The notes: generated by a model from the letters alone, not told the origin. Shown: positions 21,604-34,202, counted from the first letter of the stretch. The stretch: 64,000 nt of DNA from Symbiodinium natans (GCA_905221605.1 CAJNDS010000490.1:63953-127952), one strand, 5' to 3'. Made by a program: numbers and translations.

Positions 21604-21723
21604 AAGGGTGGGGCCCCCTTACTATACTAACTGTAGTTAAGGGACTTATAACCTAACTTAGGGTCCTTATAACCCAATTTAGGGCCCTTATAACTCTACT
21701 TATAACTAGGGGGCCCCACCCTG
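21604..21723 (+). mobile_element. MITE family A, copy 2
   Basis: Nearly identical to the copy at 20375 and in the same orientation, with one change in the left inverted repeat (AAGGGTGGGG). It is flanked by TA at 21602-21603 and 21724-21725. The interior differs from copy 1 at only a few positions, so these two copies are younger than, or more recently related than, the inverted copies at 43105 and 47172. Confidence 0.85.
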
Positions 21724-22124
21724 TATGCCCCGTATGCTACCTCAGAAATCTTCAAAAAGAGTCCTCAAATCTAGGGGTACCCTTAGGGGTCTAAGGCAGA
21801 GTCCCTTCATCCTAGACCACCCTAAACCCACCCCTAAACCCTAAACCCTAAACCCTAAACCCTAAACCCTAAACCCTAAACCCTAAACCCTAAACCCTAA
21901 ACCCTAATTAAACCCTAAACCCTAAACCCTAAACCCTAAACCCGAAGAAGCCTGAATCCTACTCCCTGACCACCCTTCAATTCAGTAGTACTATCAACAC
22001 ACCTCTCGCCGATTTGCTGGTGGGCCCCAAGCTCGTAAGCCCTGAAATTTTACATTTACGGGCCCTCTGTCCAAGTTGAATTTGATCGGGCTCTTAAGGG
22101 ACGGGGGGTTGAAAGGGGGGTAAG

Positions 22125-22215
22125 TAGCCCAAGGTTCCCTAATACTCCCCACTACTCCTCAGGCTCCCTAGGCTTCCCTAAACTTCCCTAGGTACTTACC
22201 CCCCTTGAACCCCCC
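22125..22215 (+). repeat. Dispersed repeat family E, copy 3
   Basis: The words CAAGGTTCCCTAATACTCCCC, ACTACTCCTCAGGCTCCCTAGG, CTTCCCTAAA and CCCTAGGTACTTACCCCCC follow the same order as in the copies at 1222 and 7955. Confidence 0.65.
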
Positions 22216-22275
22216 CTCCCTTAAGAACCCTATAAGAATTGCAAAAATGTGCAGAGGTCTCCGTGAGGTTTGGTC

Positions 22276-22379
22276 GCCCCGTTGTACCCCTGTCCCTTTG
22301 CGGGTAGCTTTGAGGTTCCCTTATTTTGTAGCCGACCCAAAAAAGGGTGCCCTTATTATACCAACCTGGTTTACGTGGC
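22276..22379 (+). mobile_element. MITE family B, diverged copy
   Basis: Shares with 46640-46744 the internal block ACCCAAAAAAGGGTGCCCTTATT and the flanking GGTTCCCTTATT-like and CCTGGTTTAC-like words. The terminal GCCC...GGC repeat is decayed. There is no open frame. Confidence 0.55.
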
Positions 22380-22458
22380 CCTAAACCCTAAACCCTAAAC
22401 CGTCAACCCTAAACCCTTAACCCTAAACCTAAACCTTAAACCTAAACCCTAAACCTTG

Positions 22459-22555
22459 TTGAGCGGCCCACCTGCAAGAGACTGAGACTGCCACAGCTGG
22501 CGCAGTCTTGGGAGGTAGTTCATAAGGAGCCAAGACGGCGGAAGGGAGGGGGATG
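22459..22555 (+). CDS. Candidate terminal exon
   Basis: The plus strand is open from 22459 to a TGA at about 22555. It reads a basic stretch with Cys and Trp (ERPTCKRLRLPQLAQSWEVV) and a Lys/Arg/Gly tail. A CAG acceptor within it (CTGGCGCAG) could shorten it. CCCTAAA arrays lie directly upstream. The family is unknown, and chance is possible at about 31 codons. Confidence 0.25.
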
Positions 22556-23278
22556 ATCAGGGTTTAGGTTTTAGGGTTCAGGGTTTAGGCTTCAGGGTTT
22601 AGGGTGAAATCTTCTCAGGGGCCCACATTCCTTCTTCGGGATTTTCAAGGCTTCTTCGGGATTGTTGAGCCCTTTTTGGGTGGGAAATACGGGGCCCTTA
22701 CACCCCCCTCCCTCACCAGCCGATTGGTTCCTTATGACCAGGTCTGAACTCTGGCTAGGCCCTTCTCGTGTTTCTGCTTTAACATGCAGGAACCCTAGGG
22801 CAGCGTATACGATAACAACAACTAGGAAGAGTTTTAAGGAACCACAAGGTACAAAATAGGCGGCATCATAGCTAAAGTTAAAAATCTTAGGAGAAGGAAC
22901 ACTCACTTCAGGAGCCTATTCCAGGTCAGCCCCCCCCCCCCCCCCCCCCCCCCCGCGAGTACCCTCAGCCTTAACCCGAAACCCTGAACCCTAATCGCAC
23001 GAAAACTCTACAAAATATGAGAACCTGCATCGCAAGAGTAGGGTTCAGGGCTTAGGGTTTAGTGAGGGTTTAGGCGTTTAGGGCCAAGCTGCTCAGCACC
23101 TCATTACTCATGACCCAAATATGGGAGAGCAAGTGGGAATATACAGCCAAAAGCAGGCCCTGAACCCTGAACCCCTCAACCCCTCAACCCTCAACCCCTC
23201 AACCCCTTCAACCCCTTCAACCCCTAAACCCTAAACCCTAAACTTTTCAAACCCCTTGGACCCTCCAAGGATACGCCA

Positions 23279-23371
23279 ACCTCGTCATCAACTTCTTGTC
23301 CGGCTACTTTGGTGCCTGGGCCGCGATGCCCTCCTGCTTTTTAGGTCCCTTTTGGCCTCAAGGGTTTAGGG
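23279..23371 (+). CDS. Candidate exon encoding a membrane helix
   Basis: After CCCTCCAAG the plus strand reads YANLVINFLSGYFGAWAAMP followed by SCFLGPFWPQ before it enters a TTTAGGG array. The 20-residue core is hydrophobic with small residues, as in a transmembrane segment. An alternative donor is the GTCCC after CTTTTTAG. The neighbours are arrays on both sides. The fit to a membrane protein is visible, but the family is not. Confidence 0.4.
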
Positions 23372-23414
23372 TTTAGGGTTTCGGGTTTAGGATTTAGGGT
23401 TAAGGGTTTGGGGT

Positions 23415-23680
23415 TTAGGGTTCCCAAGCTTGGGAGTTTGGCATCATGGTCATCGTCGCAAGATGGGCAACCGAGAGACTTGCAAGTACTCGGCTGGGAT
23501 GCCGGTGAAGGAAGAACCCGAACTTGCTCGTGCCGGACATGGCCCGGCACCGCAGCACTCGCGAAGCAAGAGCGCTGGCCCCACCCAAGACAAAGTTGCG
23601 CGAGGAGCCAGAGTACCCTGAGGACGAAGAGTACCCTGAGTACCAGTGAGGTGTGCAAGTACTCTGTGCTTCAGGGTTGA
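23415..23680 (+). other. Unique 265-bp island with competing open frames
   Basis: All three plus frames and two minus frames are partly open here, so composition alone does not select one. One plus frame gives a distinctive acidic end, REEPEYPEDEEYPEYQ with a stop at about 23648-23650, which resembles the acidic exon candidates at 47076 and 63433. Another plus frame (from 23430) reads KEEPELARAGHG further upstream. A spliced gene here is possible. I cannot choose a model from the sequence alone. Confidence 0.3.
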
Positions 23681-24549
23681 GGTTGTACAGTACGCTTTTG
23701 TGTTTCGGGGGCGGTGTTCTTCTTTTTTTCCGGGAGGTAGAAGTGGCCGCGACCGTGTTAGTAAACCCCAAGCCCTTAAACCCTATCTAAGCCTAGGCCC
23801 CTACTCTCGTGCTTCGCAGGATGAATGGAATCTCACGTACAGGGGTTTAGGGTTTAGGGTTTAGGGTTTAGGGTTTAGGGTTTAGGGTTTAGGGTTACTA
23901 AGCTGGTGTACGGGATTGGTGTGTGAGGGGGCCGGCATTCTATGAAGGTTCTTAAGGCCTACCCTAAACCCTGAACCCTAAACCCTAAATCCTTAGCCCT
24001 AAACCCTAAACCCCACAACCCTATAAAAAGCTCCAAGTTAAGTAAACTCTGACCTCCCCCTTCATCCCCGGGAGTGTTTTTTTGAGTTTGCCCATCCCTC
24101 CACCCAAGTGAACCTACTGGTAAACATCTTTCAAAGGGTTTAAGACACAACCCTAAACCCTAAACCCTGGACCCTGGAACCCACCCCACCCCCCGCTTAA
24201 GCGGGCGTCCTTCTCTAAGGAGAGTTGTCTTTGTCTCAAAAGGAACCTACAAGCAATGGTACCGTTTACCCTCTCATCAAAGCAAATAAACCCTAAACCC
24301 CCAAACCCCAAACCGTAGCCCTAAACCCTAAACCCTAAACTGTGAACCCAAAACCCGAAATGGAGAGCCAAGAACCTAGACCGCCAAGCCCCTGAACCCC
24401 AAACCCCTCAAGGAAACCTTCAAGTGGGAAGTTCTCTAAGGGTGCAGGGTTTAGGGCTTAGGGATTAAGGGTACAGGATCCCTTTTGGGAGTTCTGTTTG
24501 TAAGGTGCTGTACTATGTAGGAGCCCCAAAAGAGAACGGATCGCAACAG

Positions 24550-24641
24550 GCATGGTCTTCGGCCCAGTGATCAAACAGTTCAGCAAGCCTGGTCCGGTCA
24601 AGGAGAGGGTTTGGGGCATGGAGGGCAAGGCCTTTGAGGCT
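24550..24641 (+). CDS. Candidate exon
   Basis: After ATCGCAACAG the plus strand is open for 30 codons and reads MVFGPVIKQFSKPGPVKERV then WGMEGKAFEA, ending at a TTTAGGG array. Its balanced composition with Trp, Phe and charged residues argues for real coding. The family is unknown. No partner exon is identified with confidence. Confidence 0.4.
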
Positions 24642-27600
24642 TTAGGGTTTAGGGTTTAGGGTTTAGGGTTTAGGGTTTAGGGCATCTTGGGGGGGGATAT
24701 ATCAAGGGAGTCATGCTCGGACCCCTAAGGTTCAACCCCGAGGAGCTACCCTTAATGTACTCCTAACATGGCCCGAAAATTCTCGTGGAGGATCTGTAAA
24801 AAGGCCCCCAAGCCTAAGGGTGCAACCTTAGGCATGCAAGGTCGAGTCCTATGATTATGGGCTAGGTAGGGGTTTAGGTGTATTCATCGGAGTTTAGAGT
24901 CTTAGAGGGAGATACGGACAATGACCTTTAAGTACATCTAGACCCAAAACTAGGTGGAGCTTTCTTGGAGGTTCCAGGGGCAGCTGTAGTTATCGGGCGG
25001 GTCATTTTGATGAACCCCAAGCCCTAAACCCCAAACCCCAAGCTCAAAGCTCCCTAAACTCCCTGAACCTGAAATCCAGAAACTCCCTAGATCCCTAAAC
25101 TCCCTAAACCTGAACCTTCAAGGAGATTACGTTTGGAGCAGTCGGTGGCTTGAGGGTAACCCGGAGACCCAAGCACAGGCTTATGTGGAAATGCAGGGAT
25201 CTGGGTTTCTTTTTCCCTGATGGCTGTATAAGGGTAGTTGTCATAATGAGCGTCCCTTTTTGGACACCCTGAATATTAGGTGCCGTATTATTTTCGGGAC
25301 CCCAAAAGGGACCCATAATTTTGACAACCACCCATAAGTATCCCTAAAGCTACTGTATAGGAAAACCCGTTCAAGGCCCAGGTATATACTGCAAAGGCAC
25401 ATGGAACCTGAGAGTTGTAGAAACGTAGGGTTTGGGGTTTAGGGTTTAGGGTTTAGGGTAGAGGGTTTAGGCGTCGGTTTTCGAGTCCTCCCCCTCCCAC
25501 CCCCCACCACCCCCGCCGCGACGAGTACTTCGTCGCCGCCGGCCTGGTCGGCGGGCTTGTGCCGGACCCAGAGTCCAAGTCTAGGTCTAATAGGGTTTAG
25601 GGTTTAGGGTTTAGGGTTTGAGGTTTAGGGTTTGGGGTTTAGGGTGTGGGTTTAGGGTTTAGGGTTTAGAGTTTAGAGGTTAGGATTCAGGGTTCAGGGT
25701 TTCGGCTTTATAGGGTTCAATCCTAATGGGGCTCAGGGATCCCTGATTGGCTACCCTGTTTTAATGCGCTTTAAGTACGGGCACGCCTAAACCCTGAACC
25801 CTAAACTCTAAACCCTAAACCCCAAACCCTAAACCCGTCCTGGTAAGTCCAAGCTCTAAAGCTCTGAAAGGCCGAAAAGAGTTCCCTCCATCGCATGAAC
25901 GACAGCATCGTATCATTCGGCTCTTCGCAGCACTTTCCTTGGAGGGTTTAGGGTTTGGGGTTCAGGGTTAGGCCATCATAACCAAGAGGTTTCACAGTGA
26001 AGAGTGACAAAAATCTAAGCAATCTGAGCTTCATGCTTCAAACTATAGGCCTTGCACCAGGCACCCTTAGGGTTTAAGGTTTAGGGTTTAGGGTTTAGGG
26101 CTCAATAGTGTCGTCGGACAGGGTATATGACCCCAATTTCAGGTCAACTTTAGGTCGTTTGGTTCCCAAGGAAGGGGAACGGGAGGTATTCCCATCAAAA
26201 GCCCACGAAAACAGACGGTTTTAAGAATACCAGCGGGAATAGAGGCTTCCCGAGGAAAACCAAGGAAACGTACCAAACAAGAAAGGGACGCCCAAAAGCA
26301 GATGCCCCAAAAAAACTCCACCCCTCTTAATTCTTCCGAAGGATGCTTGGTCTCCACATGTTTATCAATTGGCCCGAGCTGGTCTTTATGGTCGAAGAAG
26401 CTGATCGAGTTTATCCCGGTCCCAAAGGGTCCTAAAGTACCCACATCGGGGACACTTACCCAAACCGCAATAGTAATTCCTGTAGGTACTTAGGACCCTA
26501 AACCCTAAACCCCAAACCCTAAACCCTAAACCCCAAACCCAAATCGTATTTCGCATCAAGTTTCGGGATTGGTTATACACATAGGCAAAATGCAAAACAA
26601 CTGAATGTCTCAAAACGCAGGCCCCCGTGGTTTTCTGATTGGTTACGAGGTGTGGGACAGTGTCGGCTGCCTGCACACGCCTCAGCCGTCAACCCTAAAC
26701 CATAAACCCTAAACCCTAAACCCTAAACCCTAAACCCTAAACCCTAAACCCTAAACCCTAAACCCTAAACCCTAAACCCTAAACCCTAAACCCTAAACCC
26801 TAAACCCAATCTAATGTCGCAAAGGTGCTCCTGGTGCTGACGGTGAAAGCCATGGTTGCCCTGTGAGCCAACGATCCTCAAGTTTTCGCTATCCCTAAAC
26901 CTGACTTGGTAGCCCAGTCGTTTAGGGTTTAGGGTTTAGGGTTTAGGGTTTAGGGGTCTTCTTGGTAGCCCAGTGGTACCCTTGCCCCTTGTTCTGGTTC
27001 AAGGTTCCGTTATGAAGGAACCCACCCCAAAGAGGGTACCCTGATTATAAGAAGGTTACTGGGCTATATACCAAGCCTGATCCCGCACATCCCTAAACCA
27101 AAAGCCTTAGGGTTTTCAGGTTTAGGGTTTAGGGTTTAGGGTTCAGGTGTAAAAGCTTACAAGGCTCTCCAAGGGCTCTTACTTTTAAGACGTTTGGGCC
27201 CAAAGGCCAAGGGTGAACATCACATTCTGCGTGAATCGTACCAGCCTGTAGAAAGGCCCGAAAACCCTAAACTCTGAACCCTAAACCCTGAACCCTACAC
27301 CCTGAACCCTAAACCCTAAACACCCTTTCTTTCATATGTAAACTTATAACCCTATTGTGTGTGTGCCAAAATGGAGCCAAAACCGGACCCTTTATCGTCT
27401 GAGGCCTCCAACCACCCGGATGCCAACCCCGCCCCCCCCCCGCCTCCACACCCCTCTACTCCCGACTCCCTAAACCCTAAACCCGAAACCCTAAACCCTA
27501 AACCCTAAACCTTGTTCAGGGTTGAGGTTCGCTTACAGGCCCCTTTAAACCAAAAAGGCCACCCTTTTGATTCCTAGGTTCCTCTTCGGACTAGGCGATC

Positions 27601-29380
27601 TTACTAGCTCTTCATACGGAACATGGGGAGGTAGGTTGAGTTAGGTGTCTGATAAATATCCCTCTCACATAACCTTCCCTTCAAGGAGTTGCATAGTACC
27701 TACCTAGTTCGCGAATTTGCCTCCTAAGAACCCGTAAGAATGTAGGAAACACCGTTGGGGTCTTGGCAGGGTCACGGGTGCCAAGCCCTCGACACTGGAA
27801 TCCTACAGTCGATTGTAATGAAACCCTAGACAATGAACCCTCAACCCTAGAACCTAACACTCAGAACCTAAACCCTCGACACTAGACCCTAAACCCTAAA
27901 CCCTAAACCGAAAACCCTAAACCCTAAACCCTAAACCCTAAACCCGAAACCCGAAACCCGAAACCCGAAACCCTAAACCCCAAACCCTAAACCCTAAACC
28001 CTAAGCCCTAAACCCTAAACCCTACACCCTAAACCCTAAACCGAAACCATCACACTTTTGGCCTCTCCAGAGCCCGAAGTTTTTCCGCTTGCGTAGCGCG
28101 TCGAGACCCACACACTCCAAGAGACTGCCCCAGACAACTGCGGAGAAAAGAGTTTCAGGGTTTAGGGCTTGGGGTTCAGGGTTTAGGGTTTGGTGTTTGG
28201 GGTTTAGGGTTTGGGCTTGAGGGTTTAGGGTTTTTGGTTTAGGGTTTAGGGCTATTTAGGGTTTGGGGTTTAGGGTTTAGTGTTTAGCAAGTCATTCATC
28301 TGTGTGTATTCCCTCTTATGGTGTCCTGATTATAGGGTTTAGGATTTAGGGTTTAGGGTTTAGGGTTAAAGACCTTGCAAAGTTCAGGGCATGGAGGGTT
28401 GAACCTCTCAATGATCGAATCTGGCCCTGATCTGGCAGTGGGGAGTGGCTCATCTTTTGCTACCCTGCTTGGAGACCTTCTCTGGGTCCCTGCTGGTTGA
28501 AATTTTACATGTTTGTCAGACTAGGTTCCCAACAAGGAATAACAATGATAATCTTTACTGTAACCCCAGCAAGGAAGCAGTTCTTGGGTTTAGGGTTTAG
28601 GGTTTAGGGCTTCTGGGGTTCAGGGTTTAGGGTTTAATTAGGGCTTCTGGGGTTTAGGGCTTCTGGGGTTTAGGGTTCAGGGTTTAGGGCTTCTGGGGTT
28701 TGGGGTTTCGGGTTAGGATTTTCCAGGACCGGACGGGTTTTTTCATTTGGGGTTTATAGGGTTCAGGTGCCAGGGCTTTCGGCCTCACCTAAACGGTCCT
28801 GCTACCTCTAGAAGCCCTAAAGCACTAGCTCAACCCTAAACCCTAAACCCTAAACCCTAAACCCTAAACCCTAAACCCTAAACCCTAAACCCTTAGCCCT
28901 ATAGCCCTAAACCCTGACCCTCAACCCTGTTAAATCCGAACCTTGCACTCGCATCTGGGACCGCAGCTGCCGCCCCCGGGAGTTGTGCCCGCCTGCGGCA
29001 TGCTGCGCCAGCCTCTCTGAGGGAGGCGGAGCCCTAAACCCTAAACCCTAAACCCTAAACCCTAAACCCTAAACCCTAAACCCCAGACCCTAAACCCTAA
29101 ACCCTAAACCCTAAGCCCTAAGCCCTAAGCCCTAAGCCCTACCCCGCACCAGGGTGTTAAGGCCCCTAGAGCCCGCAAGCCAGTAGAATCACCAGTGGGG
29201 ATTGCGGGCGCCGAGTCGCATCCTATTTAAGGGATTAGGGTTTAGGGTTTAGGGTTCAGCATCTCAAGTCCGAGCATTCACTAGTCAAGCAGCTTGTCAA
29301 GGGCTGGAATAAAACCCCACCCACCCAAGAAACCCATAACATTGAGAAAATACAAAGTCCACTCAATACATTCCCAGTAG
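24642..29380. repeat. Array mosaic, 24.6-29.4 kb
   Basis: Arrays at 24646-24685, 25440-25460, 25593-25620, 26697-26808 (about 16 CCCTAAA units), 26920-26955, 27875-28050, 28600-28700 and 29033-29140 separate unique segments. Segments at 25515-25585 (open on plus, reads DEYFVAAGLVGGLVPDPESK) and 26826-26870 are short exon-like pieces. The 380-bp unique stretch 26100-26480 has overlapping frames on both strands and no recognisable gene. A variant unit AACCCGA is locally amplified at 27945-27970. Confidence 0.7.
26968..27064 (+). mobile_element. MITE family B, copy 1
   Basis: Starts GCCCAGTGGTACCCTT and ends GGTTACTGGGC, giving an imperfect terminal inverted repeat, with TA on both flanks. The 97-bp element has no open frame. 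Related copies are at 46640-46744 and, decayed, at 22276-22379. Confidence 0.7.
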
Positions 29381-31460
29381 GCTTAAAGCTCAAGGTCCAA
29401 CTGGCCGAAAACCCAAAATCTAATTCTCAAACCGGGGAGGGTGGGGTGGGGGTGGCCCCTCATTTGGGGTGGTTTTGGAGGCAAACTTTCCCTCTCAAGG
29501 GGGAACATCTGAAAAACCTTGACGAACCTTTGAAATCTTGAAACCGGTGAAGGCTCGGTTTTGGTCAAAAATCCAGAAAACGAGAGGCCACCCAGAACCG
29601 TCGATTTCAGCACTAAAAAATCGCATTTTTAACTGGGACCCGGGCCGATCCTGGGGTCCCCCTCATTTGGGGTGTTTTTGGAGGCAAACTTTACCTCTCA
29701 AGGGGGGGTCGGAGTTTGAGGCAGGGGGGGGTCTCCGAAAACTATTTGGCCTTTAAAATTGAAGAATACGACCCCCCCTTGACCAAAACTAGGCTGTGAA
29801 AAGGTCGTGGGGGCCGTGGGGGCGGCCCTTCATCAGAATTGAGGGTTAAAAACCCTGAAAAAACATTGAAAAACCTTGAAAAACACTGAAAAACTTTGAA
29901 AAACCTTGAAAAAAACTCTGGGCCCTAAACCCTATGCCCCACACCCTAAGAGCCCTAAACCCTATACCCCAAACCCTCTGAGCCCTAAACCCTATGCCCC
30001 AAACCATACAGCCCTAAACCCTATGCCCCAAACCCTACAGCCCTAAACCCTATACCCCAAACCCTACAGCCCTAAACCTGAAAAAAACCCTGAATTGAAA
30101 AACATCAAAAAACACTGAAAAATTCTGAAAAACCTCGAAGAACCCCGAAAACTTGAAATTCTGAAACCGGTAAAGGCTCGGTGGCCAAAAATCCAGAAAC
30201 GAGAGGCCACCCAGAACCGTCGATTTCAGTACTAAAAAATCGCATTTTTAACGGACCCGGCCGATCCTGGGGACCCCTCATTTGGGGTGTTTTTGGAGGC
30301 AAACTTTCCCTCTCAAGGGGGGGTCGGAGTTTGAGGCAAGGGGGGTCTCCGAAGACTATTTTGCCTTTAAAATTGAAAAACACGACCCCCCTTGACCAAA
30401 ACTAGGCTGTGAAAAGGTCGCAGGGGCGGCCCTTCATCAGAATTGAAGGTTAAAAACCCTGAAACACCCTGAAAAACATTGAAAAACCTTGAAAAACACT
30501 GAAAAACTCTGAAAAACCTTGAAAAAAACTCTGGGCCCTAAACCCTATGCCCCAAACCCTAAGAGCCCTAAACCCTATGCCCCAAACCGTACAACCCTAA
30601 ACCCTATGCCCCATGCCCCAAACCCTACAGCTCTAAACCCTATGCCCCAAACCCTACAGCCGTAAACCCTATGCCCCACACCCTAAGAGCCCTAAACCCT
30701 ATACCCCAAACCCTCTGAGCCCTAAACCCTATGCCCCAAACCATACAGCCCTAAACCCTATGCCCCAAACCCTACAGCCCTAAACCCTATACCCCAAACC
30801 CTACAGCCCTAAACCTGAAAAAAACCCTGAATTGAAAAACATCAAAAAACACTGAAAAATTCTGAAAAACCTCGAAGAACCCCGAAAACTTGAAATTCTG
30901 AAACCGGTAAAGGCTCGGTGGCCAAAAATCCAGAAACAAGAGGCCACCCAGAACCGTCGATTTCAGCACTAAAAAATCGCATTTTTAACTGGGACCCGGG
31001 CCGATCCTGGGGTCCCCCTCATTTGGGGTGTTTTTGGAGGCAAACTTTACCTCTCAAGGGGGGGTCGGAGTTTGAGGCAGGGGGGGGTCTCCGAAAACTA
31101 TTTGGCCTTTAAAATTGAAGAATACGACCCCCCCTTGACCAAAACTAGGCTGTGAAAAGGTCGCGGAGGCCGTGGGGGCGGCCCTTCATCAGAATTGAGG
31201 GTTAAAAACCCTGAAACACCCTGAAAAACATTGAAAAACCCTTGAAAAACACTGAAAAACTCTGAAAAACATTGAAAAAAAAAAACTCTGGGCCCTAAAC
31301 CCTATGCCCCAAACCCTATGCCCCAAACCCTACAGCCCTAAACCCTCTTGAAGGTTAAAAACCCTGAAACACCCTGAAAAAGCTTGAGAAACCTTGAAAA
31401 GCACTGAAAAACTCTGAAAAACCTTGAAAAAAAAACTCTGGGCCCTAAACCCTAGGGCCC
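29381..31460. repeat. Segmental tandem repeat with three 290-bp cores
   Basis: A core of about 290 bp recurs three times, starting at AAACCGG (29541, 30164, 30901), with a fourth partial core at 29430-29540. Each core is followed by a TGAAAAAC-type minisatellite and then by a 29-bp unit built on CCCTAAACCCTATGCCCCAAACCCTACAG. The block near 29938-30069 is repeated almost exactly at 30676-30806, so part of the array arose by a 737-bp duplication. Short frames in the cores (60-90 codons on both strands) are repeated with the unit and are not convincing genes. Confidence 0.9.
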
Positions 31461-32551
31461 AGAAAATAAAACAATATGCCGACGAAAGTCATTAGGGTTT
31501 AAATATACATAGTAAGAGAGGGTTTAGGGTTTAGGGTTCAGGGTTTAGGGTTTAGGGTTTAGGGAATCAAGCCCGAAAGCCCAAAGCCAAAAGCACAGCG
31601 CCATTCAAAAACAAGCAGGAAGCTACCCTCATTCCCAAACGACCCTCAAAGCACTGGAAATCTAAACAGCACGCCGGCGCTCAACGTCATAAACCCTAAA
31701 CCTTAACCCTGAAGATGTAGGAATTTAGGGTTTATGTTGGGAAGGGTTTAGACACTCTAAGCCCCTAAACCCTAAACCCTAAACCCTAAACCCTAAACCC
31801 TAAACCCTAAACCCTAAACCCTAAACCCTAAACCCTAAACCCTAAACCCTAAACCCCTAAACCCTAAACCCCTAAACCCGAAACCCTAAACACTAAACCC
31901 GACCCTTGGGCCCCCGCTCTTTGTTTCCCGGAGGCGGCCCGAGATTTGTGGGTTTGCAACTTTCAGCGCCCTGGCGGCCGCAGGTTTAGGGTTTAGGGCT
32001 TATAAGGTTTAGGGTTTAGGGTTTAGGGTTTAGGGTTTATAGGGTTTATAGGGTTTAGGGTTTTTTAGATTCTGTTTGCGAGGCCTTAGTTTGTCGTCCA
32101 TTTGGTGAGTCTAGGGTTTCGGGTTCGTTTGGGTATAACCAGGTTTGTTCGATGCACGGGGTTCAGGTGCTTGTCATTCGGTTTTTCGGTTTGTTGGGTG
32201 GATTGTTTTGTGAGGGGTCGGGCGGGGGGTGGGGGCTTGTAAACCTCAAGGAGAAACTGTTTCTTATGAAGTTGAGGGTCTGGCTTTAGTTTAAGTAAGG
32301 GGCTTCAGGGTCTCTCACAAGTGCTACGATTTGCATTCTCCACCTAAAACTTAAAACCTACAGAGCCTAGTGCCCTAAAACCTAAACCCTAAACCCTAAA
32401 CCCCTAATGCCCTCAACCTCGGGACGGTTGACCAGCTGACAACCGGGATTGGGCAATTGGAAGCGGCAGCAGGCGCACGTTGCATTTTCCACTGTGGACG
32501 TGGTTGAAGCAGGCAGGCGCATCCTGCTTGTCAGGCTCTGCTTGGTGTGAC
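31461..32551. repeat. Array mosaic
   Basis: CCCTAAA units at 31766-31885 and TTTAGGG units at 31508-31563 and 31984-32065 are separated by unique segments without a supported gene. A GT-rich, intron-like stretch at 32090-32240 carries no repeat. Confidence 0.7.
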
Positions 32552-32601
32552 AGTCGAACAAACCAGGCCGTCGTCTTGCAAGCCCCAGGCCATTCCTCCA
32601 G

Positions 32602-32757
32602 CATCGGGCCGCTTTGAACGCAGAGGGCCAGCCGGCGCAGCTTCAACTGAAGGAGGCCAACCTCCACCTGCGGGAGGGCAAGGTTGCCGAGCGCGAGGCC
32701 CGGCTTCAGCAGCTTGAAGCGGTGAAGGCCTGGGCACGAAGTCCCCCAAGTTTCTAG
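32602..32757 (+). CDS. Candidate terminal exon, coiled coil
   Basis: After TTCCTCCAG the plus strand reads 51 codons to a TAG at 32755-32757. The sequence is rich in Leu, Glu, Ala, Gln and Arg with heptad-like spacing (LQLKEANLHLREGKVAEREA), as in a coiled coil. The frame is open upstream to 32552. Two minus-strand frames of 117-123 codons overlap it, but their composition (Gly, Pro, Cys) is less natural. The protein family cannot be named from a coiled coil. Confidence 0.45.
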   Translation, partial: HRAALNAEGQPAQLQLKEANLHLREGKVAEREARLQQLEAVKAWARSPPSF

Positions 32758-34202
32758 GCCCCCCAAACTTAAAAGGGGTAGTATTGGGGTGTTCCCCCTT
32801 ATGCGAAGAGTCCTTAAGAGGGATTCTAGTAATTATAAGCCCTAAGTAGAAGTGCCCTATGAGCCCTGAGAAACCTACAAGCTCTACCCAACAGCAGCCC
32901 AAAATAAACCTCCGAAACCCTAAGCCCTAAACCCTACACACACACACACACACACCCTGCAAGCCCAAAAGACTCTACCTTTACTATGTGCTTTTCTAGG
33001 GTAGTAATGACACCCCTGGAAGTCCTGGATTCCACGTAAACCTAAACCCTGTAACCCTAACCTAAACCCCAAACCCCAAACCCTAAACCCTAGACCCTCC
33101 CAAACCCCGCAACCCTGGAAGCTGCCATAAGGGGTGGGGAGAAAAATCATCGCCGCAACTATGAATAGGTTCTGAGACTACTCCCCCTAAACCCTCAACC
33201 CTCAACCCTACTTCAGGGTCATCAGGGTTGATGTTGTTGTTATTGGTGAGTGTATTTAGGGTTCCTTGTAAATAGTGGTGAGTGTGTTTTTAAATTCGTG
33301 TCCTTTTGGGGATATACTTGCCCTAAACCCTAAACCCTACACCCCAAACCCTACTAAGAATTAAGAATATCAAATTTGGTAATAAGCCCTGCTTCGTATC
33401 CCTACACCTACACCAAATCTGTACCCTGAAACGAGCGCGTCCCTCAACCTTAAACCCTAAACTCTGAATTAGATCCTAAACCCTAAGCCCCAAACCTAAA
33501 CCACCTTAACTCTTGAATTAAGGAGCCTGGTTTTAGGGGGCCTAATGTAGCTTCATAGTTGAGACGAGTTGAGGGTTTGGAGCCGTCAGAGTTGAGAATT
33601 AGGGTTTAGGGTTTAAGGTTTAGGGTTTAGGGTTTAGGGTTTAGGGCTAGGGTTTAGGGTTTAGGGTTTAAGGTTTAGGGTTCAGGTTTTAGGGTTTAGG
33701 GGTTTAGGCCGGTTCACGGTTTAAGGAGTCTTAAACGACTAAACCCAGGTACATTGAACAACTCCGGAGACACCGTCATGGTGCGCTGTCGCCTTGCGCG
33801 AAGCCCAGGGAATTGAAAACTCGGGGTACAAGACCCTAAGCCCTAACCCTAAACCCAAAACCCGACCCCTAAACCCCAACCCGTGACCCTAAACCCTAAA
33901 CCCTAGGTCACTGTTGGGGCTTAGAAGTGGGAGCACCCTAAACCCACAACCCTAAATGCTGAGACCCCAAACCCTAACCCCTTACCCCTTAACCCTTAAA
34001 CCCCAACCCTAAACCCCAAACCCCAAACCCCAAACCCCAAACCCTAAAACCTAAACCCCAAACCCCAAACCCTAAACCCTAAACCCCAAGCCAAACCCTA
34101 ATCACACCCTCAAACCTCACCTTGGCATGCCCGAAACCCGAAACTGAAACCCTACCGAATCCGAAGCCCCAAGCAAGAACCCTAGGCCCTGAACCTTGAA
34201 CC

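Larger units (their letters stand above)
19961..23278. repeat. Array mosaic with AT-rich island
   Basis: Arrays occur at 20610-20640, 20742-20762, 21836-21945 and 22380-22460. Between two copies of MITE family A lies an unusually AT-rich stretch (about 21000-21400) with runs of ATT and TAT and no telomere-like repeat, in which I see no gene. A C run of 24 is at 22931-22954. Minus-strand and plus-strand frames of about 100 codons at 22592-22906 overlap each other and are unconvincing. Confidence 0.7.

Noticed and set aside
26139-26676. Minus-strand frames of about 100 codons
   Set aside because: They overlap each other and a plus frame, partly run through repeat units, and resemble no known protein.
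29383-31112. Repeated 60-90-codon frames on both strands in the 29-31 kb block
   Set aside because: They recur with the tandem unit on both strands, change ends between units and show no recognisable protein.
32413-32902. Minus-strand frames of 117 and 123 codons
   Set aside because: They overlap the coiled-coil plus-strand exon, which has better composition and a splice acceptor.
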